Source: Polaribacter sp.
GTDB lineage: Bacteria > Bacteroidota > Bacteroidia > Flavobacteriales > Flavobacteriaceae
DNA: 34,590 nt
Direction: 5' to 3'
Assembly (NCBI GenBank): GCA_028336245.1
Contig: JAOKTT010000014.1
Span: 1-34,590 of the forward strand
Shown here: positions 17,167 to 24,692 of the stretch, in pieces
Layout of the letters: each line of letters opens with the position of its first letter
Numbering within the stretch: position 1 is the first letter of the stretch
Position numbers and translations under genes: made by a program
Notes under the pieces: model-generated
The model's input: the letters and a program-made list of their open reading frames with translations, nothing else
Database searches by the model: none
What the model was told of the DNA's origin: nothing

Positions 17167-18786
17167 ATGTTATCAGTTTCTAACTTATCCGTTCAATTTG
17201 GTAAACGAATTCTGTTCGATGAAGTCAATACAAAATTTCTTCAAGGAAATTGCTATGGTATTATCGGCGCGAATGGGGCAGGGAAATCTACTTTCTTAAA
17301 AATTATTTCAGGAGTACAAGATCCTACTTCTGGTCAGGTGCACCTTGAAAAAGGAAAGCGAATGTCCGTGTTAACCCAAGATCATTATGCGTTTGACGAA
17401 TTCCAAGTTTTAGAGACTGTAGTAATGGGAAATAAAGATTTGTTTAAAATTAAAAAGCAAATTGATGCCTTATACGCTGATTATACGGATGAAAATGCAG
17501 AGAAGATTGGAGAGCTTCAAATTACTTTTGAAGAAATGGATGGTTGGAATGCAGATTCTAACGCGGCTGCTATGCTGTCTAACCTGGGGATCACGGAAGA
17601 CATTCACTATACTTTAATGAAAGATTTGGATGGGAAACAAAAGGTACGTGTATTAATTGCACAAGCACTATTCGGAAATCCAGATGTTTTAATAATGGAT
17701 GAGCCAACCAATGATTTAGATTTTGAAACGATTACCTGGTTGGAGAATTTTCTTGCAAATTTTGAAAATACAGTAATTGTTGTCTCGCACGATAGACATT
17801 TTTTGGATTCTGTTTGTACACATATTTCAGACATTGATTTCAATAAAATAAATCATTACTCTGGTAATTATACTTTTTGGTACGAGTCTAGTCAGCTAGC
17901 AGCAAAACAAAGAGCACAACAAAATAAGAAATCTGAAGATAAAAAGAAAGAATTAGAGGACTTTATTAGACGTTTTTCTGCAAATGTTGCAAAATCTAAA
18001 CAGGCAACTTCACGTAAAAAAATGATCGAGAAGTTAAATGTTGAAGATATCAAACCATCGAGTAGAAGGTACCCTGCTATTATTTTTGATAGAGATCGAC
18101 AAGCTGGAGATCAAATTTTAAATGTGGAAGGCTTGTCTAAGGAGTTTGAAAAAGAAATATTATTTGACAATGTACATGTCAATCTAAATAAAGGAGATAA
18201 AATTGCTATTATTTCTAAAAATTCTAGAGCGATTAGTGCTTTTTATGATGTTATCACAGAAAATGAGAAAGCAGATACAGGTACATTCTCTTGGGGAGTT
18301 ACCACTACGCAATCTTATTTACCTTTAGATAATTCCACTTTTTTTCAGGATGGACAGTTAAATTTAGTGGATTGGTTAAGACAATATGCACAAACTGAAG
18401 AAGAGCGTGAAGAAGTTTTTATCCGCGGATTTTTAGGGAAAATGATTTTTTCTGGTGAAGAAGCTTTAAAGAAAAGTAATGTGCTTTCTGGAGGAGAAAA
18501 AGTTCGTTGTATGTTGTCTAGAATGATGATGAAGAGAGGAAATGTTTTAATTTTAGACGAACCAACAAATCACTTAGATTTAGAATCCATCCAATCTTTA
18601 AACAACGCCTTAATTAATTTTAAAGGGACTGTTTTGTTATCCACCCATGATCACAAATTTGCGCAAACGGTTGCAAATAGAATTATAGAGTTGACTCCAA
18701 AAGGTGTGATAGATAGATATACTACTTTTGAAGAATATTTATCGGACCCCAAAATAAAAGAATTACGTCAAAAAATGTATTCTTAA
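17167..18786 (+). CDS. ABC-F family ATPase with one degenerate ATP site
   Basis: A soluble protein of two tandem ABC domains, of the kind that binds the ribosomal E site (EttA/YbiT group). NBD1 has Walker A GANGAGKST (34-42) and Walker B VLIMDEPTNDLD, but its signature is LDGKQ (154-158) instead of LSGGQ. A charged P-site-tRNA-interaction-motif-like linker lies at about 240-300. In NBD2 the Walker A position reads SKNSRAISA (350-358) with no Lys-Ser/Thr, while the signature LSGGEK (440-445) and Walker B VLILDEPTNHLD are intact. Because each ABC site joins the Walker A of one half to the signature of the other, this yields one complete site and one degenerate site. Whether it is a translation factor or a resistance factor is unknown; I see no resistance context. 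Confidence 0.93.
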   Translation: MLSVSNLSVQFGKRILFDEVNTKFLQGNCYGIIGANGAGKSTFLKIISGVQDPTSGQVHLEKGKRMSVLTQDHYAFDEFQVLETVVMGNKDLFKIKKQIDALYADYTDENAEKIGELQITFEEMDGWNADSNAAAMLSNLGITEDIHYTLMKDLDGKQKVRVLIAQALFGNPDVLIMDEPTNDLDFETITWLENFLANFENTVIVVSHDRHFLDSVCTHISDIDFNKINHYSGNYTFWYESSQLAAKQRAQQNKKSEDKKKELEDFIRRFSANVAKSKQATSRKKMIEKLNVEDIKPSSRRYPAIIFDRDRQAGDQILNVEGLSKEFEKEILFDNVHVNLNKGDKIAIISKNSRAISAFYDVITENEKADTGTFSWGVTTTQSYLPLDNSTFFQDGQLNLVDWLRQYAQTEEEREEVFIRGFLGKMIFSGEEALKKSNVLSGGEKVRCMLSRMMMKRGNVLILDEPTNHLDLESIQSLNNALINFKGTVLLSTHDHKFAQTVANRIIELTPKGVIDRYTTFEEYLSDPKIKELRQKMYS

Positions 18787-18882
18787 AAGTGTGTAACTTC
18801 GAACTTCGCATTGTCCCTGTTGGTTTGTGCATCAGCTAAAATTCTTAAAATTAGAAGCTTTATTGGTGCTTTTTTAGACTAC

Positions 18883-19821
18883 TTATTTTCGAATTGGACT
18901 GATTATTTTTACATCAGAAAAAGAAATTGCACCTTTTACAACACCGTCAATGGTCTTTTTTAAGGCTTCAATTAATTGCATTTTAAGTTGAGACTTATGA
19001 TATATTAAGCTGACCTCCCTTGCTGGTGGGGGATTTTGAAATTCACGTAAATGAGCTTTGTCCACATCATTTAAATCTAAGGTATGCAAATAGGGTAGTA
19101 GGGTCATCCCTAAACCTTCCTTAGAAAGTTTGATCAGGGTATCAAAACTTCCGCTTTCTAAAGAAAAACCTTTTTTATTGTCAATTTTATGATTTCTACA
19201 CAAATTGAGAATACTATCTTTAAAACAGTGGCCATCTTCTAATAGTAAAATATCTTCGACTTCTAACTCTTCTTCATTAATTTGTTTATTATTAAAAAGC
19301 CTGTGGTTTTGTGGAATTAATCCAACAAAAGGTTCATAGTACAAAGGTTTTTCTTTAATAGCCTCATTCTCTAAGGGTGTTGCCGCAATAGCAGCGTCTA
19401 TATGTCCATCAGTTAATTTGCGTATGATTTCTTCTGTTGTCAATTCCTCGATGATTAATTTCACCTTTGGATATTTTTTAGTAAAATTTTGCAAGAACAT
19501 TGGCAATAAAGTAGGCATTATAGTAGGTATAATTCCCAATTTAAATTGGCCTCCAATATATCCTTTTTGTTGATGTACAATGTCTAAAATTCGGTTACTT
19601 TCATCGACAATTACTTTTGCTTGTTCTACTATTTTTTCACCGACATCTGTCAATTCAATTGGCTTTTTTGACCGATTAAATATTCTCACACCTAATTGGT
19701 CTTCCAGCTTTTGGATTTGCATACTAAGCGTAGGCTGGGTAACAAAGCTATGTTCAGCTGCTACTGTAAAATTTTGGTACTCTGCAACGGATAAAACATA
19801 TTTTAATTGGGTAATGGTCAT
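18883..19821 (-). CDS. oxyR: LysR-type peroxide sensor OxyR
   Basis: Hydrogen-peroxide-responsive transcription activator. The 312 residues have a LysR helix-turn-helix (about 1-60: ITQLKYVLSVAEYQNFTVAAEHSFVTQPTLS is the recognition region) and a periplasmic-binding-fold sensor domain. The redox loop LLEDGHC (Cys199) followed by Cys208 has the same spacing and even the same numbering as the E. coli disulfide pair Cys199-Cys208. This makes OxyR far more likely than a generic LysR protein. It is divergent from dps, a classical OxyR target, with a 103-base shared region containing a dyad. Autorepression by binding over its own promoter is plausible. The start is ATG 19821. Confidence 0.94.
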   Translation of the reverse strand: MTITQLKYVLSVAEYQNFTVAAEHSFVTQPTLSMQIQKLEDQLGVRIFNRSKKPIELTDVGEKIVEQAKVIVDESNRILDIVHQQKGYIGGQFKLGIIPTIMPTLLPMFLQNFTKKYPKVKLIIEELTTEEIIRKLTDGHIDAAIAATPLENEAIKEKPLYYEPFVGLIPQNHRLFNNKQINEEELEVEDILLLEDGHCFKDSILNLCRNHKIDNKKGFSLESGSFDTLIKLSKEGLGMTLLPYLHTLDLNDVDKAHLREFQNPPPAREVSLIYHKSQLKMQLIEALKKTIDGVVKGAISFSDVKIISPIRK

Positions 19822-19843
19822 TGTGATAAGATATTTTTATAAA

Positions 19844-19858
19844 GATATTAAAAGTATC
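19844..19858. promoter_or_regulatory. Candidate OxyR operator between oxyR and dps
   Basis: The dyad GATA-N7-TATC (19844-19847 and 19855-19858) has the half-site geometry of LysR-type and OxyR sites (4-base arms, 7-base spacer). It is centred about 45 bases upstream of the dps -7 element, where an activator would sit, and overlaps the likely oxyR promoter. The assignment is inference from position and symmetry. Confidence 0.4.
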
Positions 19859-19893
19859 AATAATCATTATGGTTTATTGTAACAAATTTCTGT

Positions 19894-19901
19894 TAATTTT
19901 G
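19894..19901 (+). promoter_or_regulatory. Candidate -7 element of the dps promoter
   Basis: TAATTTTG matches TAnnTTTG, 24 bases before the dps ATG. The nearest TTG (19877-19879) is 14 bases away instead of 19, so the -33 contact is poor. That fits a promoter that needs an activator. Confidence 0.5.
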
Positions 19902-19924
19902 AAGTCCAAAAAACAAACAAAAAT

Positions 19925-20398
19925 ATGAATAAATCAATACTAGGATTAGATAGAAAAGAAAGTGCAAATTTAGTTAATAATTTAAACGGATTATTAGCAA
20001 ACTTTCAAATATATTATCAAAATTTACGCGGTTTGCATTGGAATATTAAAGGAAAGAATTTCTTTGAATTGCATGTAAAATTTGAAGAGTTTTATACGGA
20101 TTCTCAAGTGAAAATTGACGAAGTAGCCGAGCGAATACTTACTTTACAAGGAAAGCCACTGCATACCTTTACAGATTATATAAACAAGGCTTCAGTGCCC
20201 GTAGGAAGAGATATTTCCCATGATGAGGAAGGGGTTTTATTGGTGGTTAATTCTTTGTCAGAACTATTAACTATAGAAAGAGAAATTTTAGATTTATCGG
20301 AGAAGGCAAACGATGAAGGTACGAACTCTATGATGAGTGATTTTATAGCGGAACAAGAAAAAACAATTTGGATGTTGAATTCTTGGTTGGGAAAATAA
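19925..20398 (+). CDS. dps: Dps-family ferritin-like iron-storage and DNA-protection protein
   Basis: Dodecameric mini-ferritin that oxidises Fe(II) with peroxide and stores the iron, shielding DNA. The 157 residues match the family length. Inter-subunit ferroxidase ligands can be placed by spacing against E. coli Dps: His38, His50, Glu54 (Asp in E. coli), Asp65 and Glu69 (motif LHWNIKGKNFFELH ... KIDEVAERI). There is no Lys-rich N-terminal tail of the E. coli type, so direct DNA binding is uncertain. The gene is divergent from oxyR, with a candidate OxyR site in the shared region, so peroxide induction is very likely. A terminator follows at 20457-20484. Confidence 0.95.
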   Translation: MNKSILGLDRKESANLVNNLNGLLANFQIYYQNLRGLHWNIKGKNFFELHVKFEEFYTDSQVKIDEVAERILTLQGKPLHTFTDYINKASVPVGRDISHDEEGVLLVVNSLSELLTIEREILDLSEKANDEGTNSMMSDFIAEQEKTIWMLNSWLGK

Positions 20399-20456
20399 TC
20401 TTATTTTCTGCTCTAATTAAGGTGAAACTTTTTCAAGGTCAAACGAATGTATAAAC

Positions 20457-20484
20457 AAAAAGGAGCTCAATTTGAGTTCCTTTT
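20457..20484. terminator. Bidirectional terminator between dps and the PagL-like gene
   Basis: Arms AAAAGGAGCTCAA and TTGAGTTCCTTTT (one G-U pair) meet around a tiny loop, with A and T tracts at the two ends. It sits between the convergent dps (+) and PagL-like (-) genes. Confidence 0.8.
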
Positions 20485-20485
20485 C

Positions 20486-21121
20486 TTATTGTATTGCGGC
20501 AGAAATTCCGGCTTCAAACCCTATCACTGAAAAGCCAGTATTAGGTATTTGATAATCAAGATTAGAAATATGCCCAACATTGGTTCCTAAGTATAAAAAA
20601 GTTGTACTTGTTATTTTATAAGATACACCTAAAGATCCATTTTCAATAAATGTAAAACCTTTTGCTAGTCGTTCAGTTCTTGTGTCTATAGTTGCCAAAC
20701 CCAAACCAATCATAACTAAGAAATTTAATTTTTTTAAAAGCTCTTTTTTCATCACAAAACCCAATTCAAAAGCATATAAATGCATGGTTTTAGGAGTTGT
20801 AAATTCTGTTCTTTTTTCTGCAAAATTTTCTTCAGAAGGCAGCACAAATTGCTCATTTATTAATTGATGTTGTAAGACCTGATATTGTGGTTGTACAATC
20901 AATTCTAAATCGAGAGATTTCCAGGTACCTAAATTATAAAATGCTTGTAATTTGTATGTATTTGTACCATATGTGAAATCTTTATCATTAAAAATAAAAT
21001 TATCACTGTGTGCATTATTGTAAAGAAAACCTATTTTTTTAATATTTAAAACGCCCTTTTTAGGAGCTTGTGTAAAGGATAATAGGGAGGAAAAGAAAAG
21101 AATAATTAATAGATATTTCAT
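20486..21121 (-). CDS. PagL-like / acyloxyacyl hydrolase family outer-membrane barrel
   Basis: A 211-residue secreted protein with a Sec signal (MKYLLIILFFSSLLSFTQA) and alternating beta-strand character, probably a small outer-membrane barrel. The C-terminal stretch GHISNLDYQIPNTGFSVIGF resembles the H-x-S-N motif of PagL lipid A 3-O-deacylases, whose catalytic residues are His, Ser and Glu. The Glu expected 12 residues after Ser is not in that place (the nearest Glu is 17 after). So the fold is reasonably supported, but lipid A deacylation is not assured. I chose ATG 21121 over a TTG 63 bases upstream, because it starts the signal peptide and the upstream part lies inside a hairpin. Confidence 0.6.
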   Translation of the reverse strand: MKYLLIILFFSSLLSFTQAPKKGVLNIKKIGFLYNNAHSDNFIFNDKDFTYGTNTYKLQAFYNLGTWKSLDLELIVQPQYQVLQHQLINEQFVLPSEENFAEKRTEFTTPKTMHLYAFELGFVMKKELLKKLNFLVMIGLGLATIDTRTERLAKGFTFIENGSLGVSYKITSTTFLYLGTNVGHISNLDYQIPNTGFSVIGFEAGISAAIQ

Positions 21122-21132
21122 AGCACGTATTT

Positions 21133-21191
21133 TTTCAAATGCCCTTTTTAAATTATTGAAATTTAGAGAACTAAAAAAGGGCAATTTGAAA
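21133..21191. repeat. Strong inverted repeat between the hbd-like and PagL-like genes
   Basis: Bases 21133-21149 pair with 21174-21191, a 17-bp stem with one bulged base and a 24-base loop. It lies after the stop of the dehydrogenase gene and 12 bases before the ATG of the PagL-like gene, all on the minus strand. No U-tract follows, so it may be a processing or stability hairpin, a weak terminator, or a leader structure. Confidence 0.65.
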
Positions 21192-21208
21192 GGGTGAAAT
21201 TAAGTGTA

Positions 21209-22096
21209 TTAACGAAACATTTTAGCAACTACTTCTGCTTTTCTGTTTTCAGAATAATCATAAAATCCTTCTGCAGATTTTACACCTAGTTTTCCTGCCA
21301 TTACCATGTTTACTAACAATGGACAAGGCGCATACTTTGGGTTTTTAAAACCATCATACAATACGTTTAAAATAGACAAACAAACATCCAAACCAATAAA
21401 ATCAGCCAACTGCAAAGGTCCCATTGGATGTGCCATTCCTAACTTCATTACTGTATCAATTTCAGTAACACCAGCAACTCCGTTGTACAACGTTTCAATA
21501 GACTCGTTAATCATTGGCATTAAAATACGATTTGCGACAAAACCTGGATAATCGTTCACTTCAACGGGGCTTTTATTGATATCCTCAGATAAACCAACAA
21601 TTGTTTGCATCACAACATCAGAGGTATTATAACCTCTTATAATCTCGACCAACTTCATAATTGGCACAGGATTCATAAAATGCATTCCAATTACTTTGTC
21701 TGGTCTATTTGTAGCTGCTGCAATTTGAGTGATGGAGATTGAGGAAGTGTTGGTCGCTAGAATTGTATGATCGGCACAAACAGCATCTAATTCTTTGAAA
21801 ATTTTAGTTTTTAAAACAGTATTTTCCGTAGCAGCTTCTACGACTAAATCAACATTTTTGACTCCTTCAGCAAGTACCGTAAATGTTGTAATATTCGACA
21901 GGGTCTTTGTTTTTTCGGCTTCTGATATTTTTTCTTTAAGTACCATTCGATCCAAATTATTAGAAATAGTAGCAATTCCTTTTTCTAAAGAAGTTTGAGA
22001 AATATCAATTAAATGCACCTTATAATTAAATTGAGCAAATGTGTGGGCAATACCATTTCCCATCGTTCCGGCACCAATAATAGCTATATTTTTCAT
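21209..22096 (-). CDS. 3-hydroxyacyl-CoA (3-hydroxybutyryl-CoA) dehydrogenase
   Basis: NAD(P)-dependent dehydrogenase converting 3-hydroxyacyl-CoA to 3-ketoacyl-CoA, as in beta-oxidation or butanoate metabolism. The 295 residues show the Rossmann motif IGAGTMGNGIAHTFAQ (about 6-21) and the mid-domain TNTSSISITQIAA. The catalytic-site strand HFMNPVPIMKLVEII (catalytic His about 140) and GFVANRILMPMINE follow, and the C-terminal helical dimerisation domain has MKLGMAHPMGPLQLADFIGLD. The length is that of single-domain Hbd/PaaH enzymes rather than FadB fusions. ATG 22096 is used; a TTG directly before it adds one residue. The catabolic pathway is not defined by the context. Confidence 0.94.
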   Translation of the reverse strand: MKNIAIIGAGTMGNGIAHTFAQFNYKVHLIDISQTSLEKGIATISNNLDRMVLKEKISEAEKTKTLSNITTFTVLAEGVKNVDLVVEAATENTVLKTKIFKELDAVCADHTILATNTSSISITQIAAATNRPDKVIGMHFMNPVPIMKLVEIIRGYNTSDVVMQTIVGLSEDINKSPVEVNDYPGFVANRILMPMINESIETLYNGVAGVTEIDTVMKLGMAHPMGPLQLADFIGLDVCLSILNVLYDGFKNPKYAPCPLLVNMVMAGKLGVKSAEGFYDYSENRKAEVVAKMFR

Positions 22097-22123
22097 CAAT
22101 AATTATTTAAATGTTTTTATTTT

Positions 22124-22282
22124 TTAGAACGTTTTAACGGACTTTAGTTGCTCGCTTTTTTTAGGTTTGCGTGCGATGTAGGCTTTCAGAAAATTGGATT
22201 TGCTAGAACTTACCACTGAACAGGTACTCAATTCTCGTTTCAAGTGCTTATTTACTTTTATAAAATTTAAAGTGCACTGCAA
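22124..22282 (-). CDS. Possible small Lys/Ser-rich protein of 52 residues
   Basis: An open frame that fills the gap between the Gfo/Idh gene and the dehydrogenase gene on the same strand. It begins with TTG five bases after the Gfo/Idh stop (preceded by an in-frame stop) and ends at 22124. The sequence is protein-like, with VNKHLKRELSTCSVV near the start and FLKAYIARKPKKSEQLK near the end, basic and without a membrane segment. A second TTG (giving MKRELS...) would make it about 39 residues. I recognise no family. It could be a real small gene or the tail of a decayed one. Confidence 0.3.
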   Translation of the reverse strand: MQCTLNFIKVNKHLKRELSTCSVVSSSKSNFLKAYIARKPKKSEQLKSVKTF

Positions 22283-22286
22283 TTAA

Positions 22287-23246
22287 TTAAAAGCAATCAA
22301 TAATCATTTGTGCAACTCTTAATGCATCTGCACCTTGCCGCAAAGAAACAACAGGTTTAGTGCCATTTTCAATAGCGTCTGCAAAGGACTCTAACTCATC
22401 TAAGATAGCGTTGTTGTTTTCAATCTCAGGGTTGTCAAAGTAAATTTGTTTTTTAATACCTTCTGCATTTTGCAAAATCATTGCAAATTCATCGGGATTG
22501 TTAGGAACATCTTTCATCCGAACAATTTCTGATTTCTTTTCTAAAAAATCAATAGAAATATAAGCATCCTTTTGAAAAAAACGTGTTTTACGCATGTTTT
22601 TCATTGAAATTCTGCTCGCTGTTAAGTTTGCAACGCAACCATTTTCAAACTCAATTCTTGCATTTGCAATATCAGGAGTTTCAGAAATAACAGAGATACC
22701 GCTGGCGTGCACATTTTTTACTTTAGAATCGATTACAGAAAGAATAATATCAATGTCATGGATCATTAAATCTAAAACCACTGGAACATCAGTCCCTCTG
22801 GGATTAAATTCTGCTAATCGATGTGTTTCAATAAACATTGGAGTGTCTATTTTATCTTTTACAGCTGTAAAAGCTGGGTTAAAACGTTCTACATGGCCAA
22901 CTTGACCTTGCACGTGAAACTGACTCGCTAATGTTTTAATAGCTTCTGCTTCTAAAACGGTCTTAGTAATTGGTTTTTCAATAAAAATATGACGCCCATT
23001 TTCAATCGCCATTTTAGCACAGTCAAAATGTGACAAGGTTGGGGTTACAATATCTACAACTTCTACCGCTGTTATTAATTCTTCAATGGAATCAAATAAT
23101 CGATAGCCAAATTCTTTGGCTACTTTTTCTGCATTTTCTTTAAATGGATCAAAGAAACCAACCAATTCATATTTCTCTGACTGTTCTAGTAACCGTAAAT
23201 GAATTTTTCCAAGATGACCAGCACCTAAAACTCCTACTTTTAACAT
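22287..23246 (-). CDS. Gfo/Idh/MocA-family NAD(P)-dependent oxidoreductase
   Basis: Predicted NAD(P)-dependent sugar or inositol-type dehydrogenase. The 319 residues start with a Rossmann fold (VGVLGAGHLGKIHLRLL, about 4-20) and the family's EKP motif (HIFIEKPITKTV, about 87-98). A conserved GHVERFNP-type stretch (QVGHVERFNPAF) follows, then the C-terminal alpha/beta domain with LDLMIHDIDI (the catalytic His about residue 165). Substrate specificity cannot be read from sequence. The family often makes envelope sugars; here no sugar cluster surrounds it. The start is ATG 23246. Confidence 0.9.
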   Translation of the reverse strand: MLKVGVLGAGHLGKIHLRLLEQSEKYELVGFFDPFKENAEKVAKEFGYRLFDSIEELITAVEVVDIVTPTLSHFDCAKMAIENGRHIFIEKPITKTVLEAEAIKTLASQFHVQGQVGHVERFNPAFTAVKDKIDTPMFIETHRLAEFNPRGTDVPVVLDLMIHDIDIILSVIDSKVKNVHASGISVISETPDIANARIEFENGCVANLTASRISMKNMRKTRFFQKDAYISIDFLEKKSEIVRMKDVPNNPDEFAMILQNAEGIKKQIYFDNPEIENNNAILDELESFADAIENGTKPVVSLRQGADALRVAQMIIDCF

Positions 23247-23435
23247 ATATGTATATTTTTGTCATTTTTGAGTTGCTATCAGTCAATCACCGACAAATGC
23301 TTAACAATGACGTTATTTTATTTTTTTTGAATTTTCTAAATAAATATTAGAAATTTTCAACGAAAACAAAGATACAATTTTATAAGAATGTATTTATAAT
23401 TATTCCTATTTTTAGACTCTAGAAATTTATTAAAA

Positions 23436-24077
23436 TTGAAAGATACTTCAAAACATCAAGGGCTTAGAAATCAGCTTGCTAATGTATTAGCAGCAAAAGG
23501 AATTTTAGATATTAATGTACTAAATGCCATACGTAAAATCCCAAGGCATTTGTTTATTGATTCTAGTTTTGAAAATCACGCATATCAGGATAAGGCATTT
23601 CCTATTGCTGCAGAACAAACAATTTCTCAGCCGTATACGGTGGCTTTTCAGTCACAAACTTTAGAAATTAAAGGAGGTGATAAAGTTTTGGAAATTGGCA
23701 CGGGATCAGGTTATCAAACAGCCGTTTTGTTAGAACTCAAAGCGGAAGTATATTCTATAGAGAGACAGCAAGAATTATTTAAAAGGACTTCTTTGTTTTT
23801 GCCTAAAATAGGATATAAACCAAAGAAATTTATTTTTGGAGATGGTTATATAGGCTTGAAAGAGCAAGCGCCTTTCGATAAAATTATTGTTACCGCTGGT
23901 GCTCCTTTTGTTCCTAATCCTTTGTTATCTCAATTAAAAATAGGAGGAAAATTATTAATTCCGGTAGGTGATAAAACTCAAATAATGACCCTTTTTATTC
24001 GGAAGTCTTCAAAAGAATTTGAAAAACATGAGCTGGGTGACTTTTCTTTTGTGCCGATGTTGGAGCAGAAGAATTAG
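23436..24077 (+). CDS. pcm: Protein-L-isoaspartate O-methyltransferase
   Basis: SAM-dependent repair enzyme that methylates L-isoaspartyl residues in aged proteins. The 213 residues carry the family's N-terminal IPRHLFIDSSFENHAYQDKAFPI block, QTISQPYTVAFQSQ (about 67-80), and SAM motif I VLEIGTGSGYQTAVL (about 89-103). A motif-II-like region FDKIIVTAGAP and the C-terminal GGKLLIPVGD complete it. No ATG precedes the conserved region, so the TTG at 23436 (MKDTSKHQGLR) is taken as the start. The gene is alone on the plus strand, 189 bases from the divergent Gfo/Idh gene. It lacks a signal peptide, so it is cytosolic. Confidence 0.94.
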   Translation: MKDTSKHQGLRNQLANVLAAKGILDINVLNAIRKIPRHLFIDSSFENHAYQDKAFPIAAEQTISQPYTVAFQSQTLEIKGGDKVLEIGTGSGYQTAVLLELKAEVYSIERQQELFKRTSLFLPKIGYKPKKFIFGDGYIGLKEQAPFDKIIVTAGAPFVPNPLLSQLKIGGKLLIPVGDKTQIMTLFIRKSSKEFEKHELGDFSFVPMLEQKN

Positions 24078-24167
24078 TGCTATAAAGGTATCATGCACTA
24101 TTTTTTATTAAATAATAAATACATAGCGCGTTAAAACTGAAAAAAACAGCCTTTTAATGACAAAATA

Positions 24168-24692
24168 TTACAAGCTTGCATCAAAATTTTCGTTCCATTT
24201 TTGTTGCACACGCAATACCTGTTCAATGACATCTCTCACGCAGCCTTCACCTCCTTTTTTATTAGAAATATATTTTGAAATACTTTGAATTTCTTGAACG
24301 GCATCATTTGGGCAAGTAGCTAACCCCACAATTTTCATTACGGGATAATCGGGCACATCGTCTCCCATATACAACACGTTCTCAGGAAGTAAATTGTATT
24401 TTTGTACAAGTGCTTGATACTGCTTTATCTTATCATGAGCACCTAAATAAATATCTTCAATTCCTAGGGCTGATAAACGTGTTCTAACGCCTTCATTTGT
24501 TCCGCCAGATATGATACAAACGCGGTACCCCTTGTTTAGTGCATTTTTCATCGCGTATCCATCTTTAACATTCATATGCCTTACCAATTCTCCATCGGGC
24601 ATTATGGTTAACTGACCATTGGTTAAAACACCATCAACATCAAAAATAAAAGTATTAATTTTCGGTAATAATTGCTTGTAACTAATTTCCAT
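24168..24692 (-). CDS. kdsC: 3-deoxy-manno-octulosonate-8-phosphate phosphatase (KdsC-type HAD phosphatase)
   Basis: HAD-superfamily phosphatase that frees Kdo from Kdo-8-phosphate for lipopolysaccharide core synthesis. At 174 residues it has the KdsC size, with no large cap domain. Motifs: IFDVDGVLTNG (Asp nucleophile and acid, about 16-26), the IISGG threonine/serine loop, Lys in DKIKQYQAL, and GDDVPDYPVM (acidic motif IV). Near the C-terminus NKKGGEGCVRDVIEQV is the conserved tail that completes the tetramer active site. Its start overlaps the end of the DUF2520 gene by 11 bases, so the pair is one operon. Specificity for Kdo-8-P is inferred from family and length. Confidence 0.92.
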   Translation of the reverse strand: MEISYKQLLPKINTFIFDVDGVLTNGQLTIMPDGELVRHMNVKDGYAMKNALNKGYRVCIISGGTNEGVRTRLSALGIEDIYLGAHDKIKQYQALVQKYNLLPENVLYMGDDVPDYPVMKIVGLATCPNDAVQEIQSISKYISNKKGGEGCVRDVIEQVLRVQQKWNENFDASL

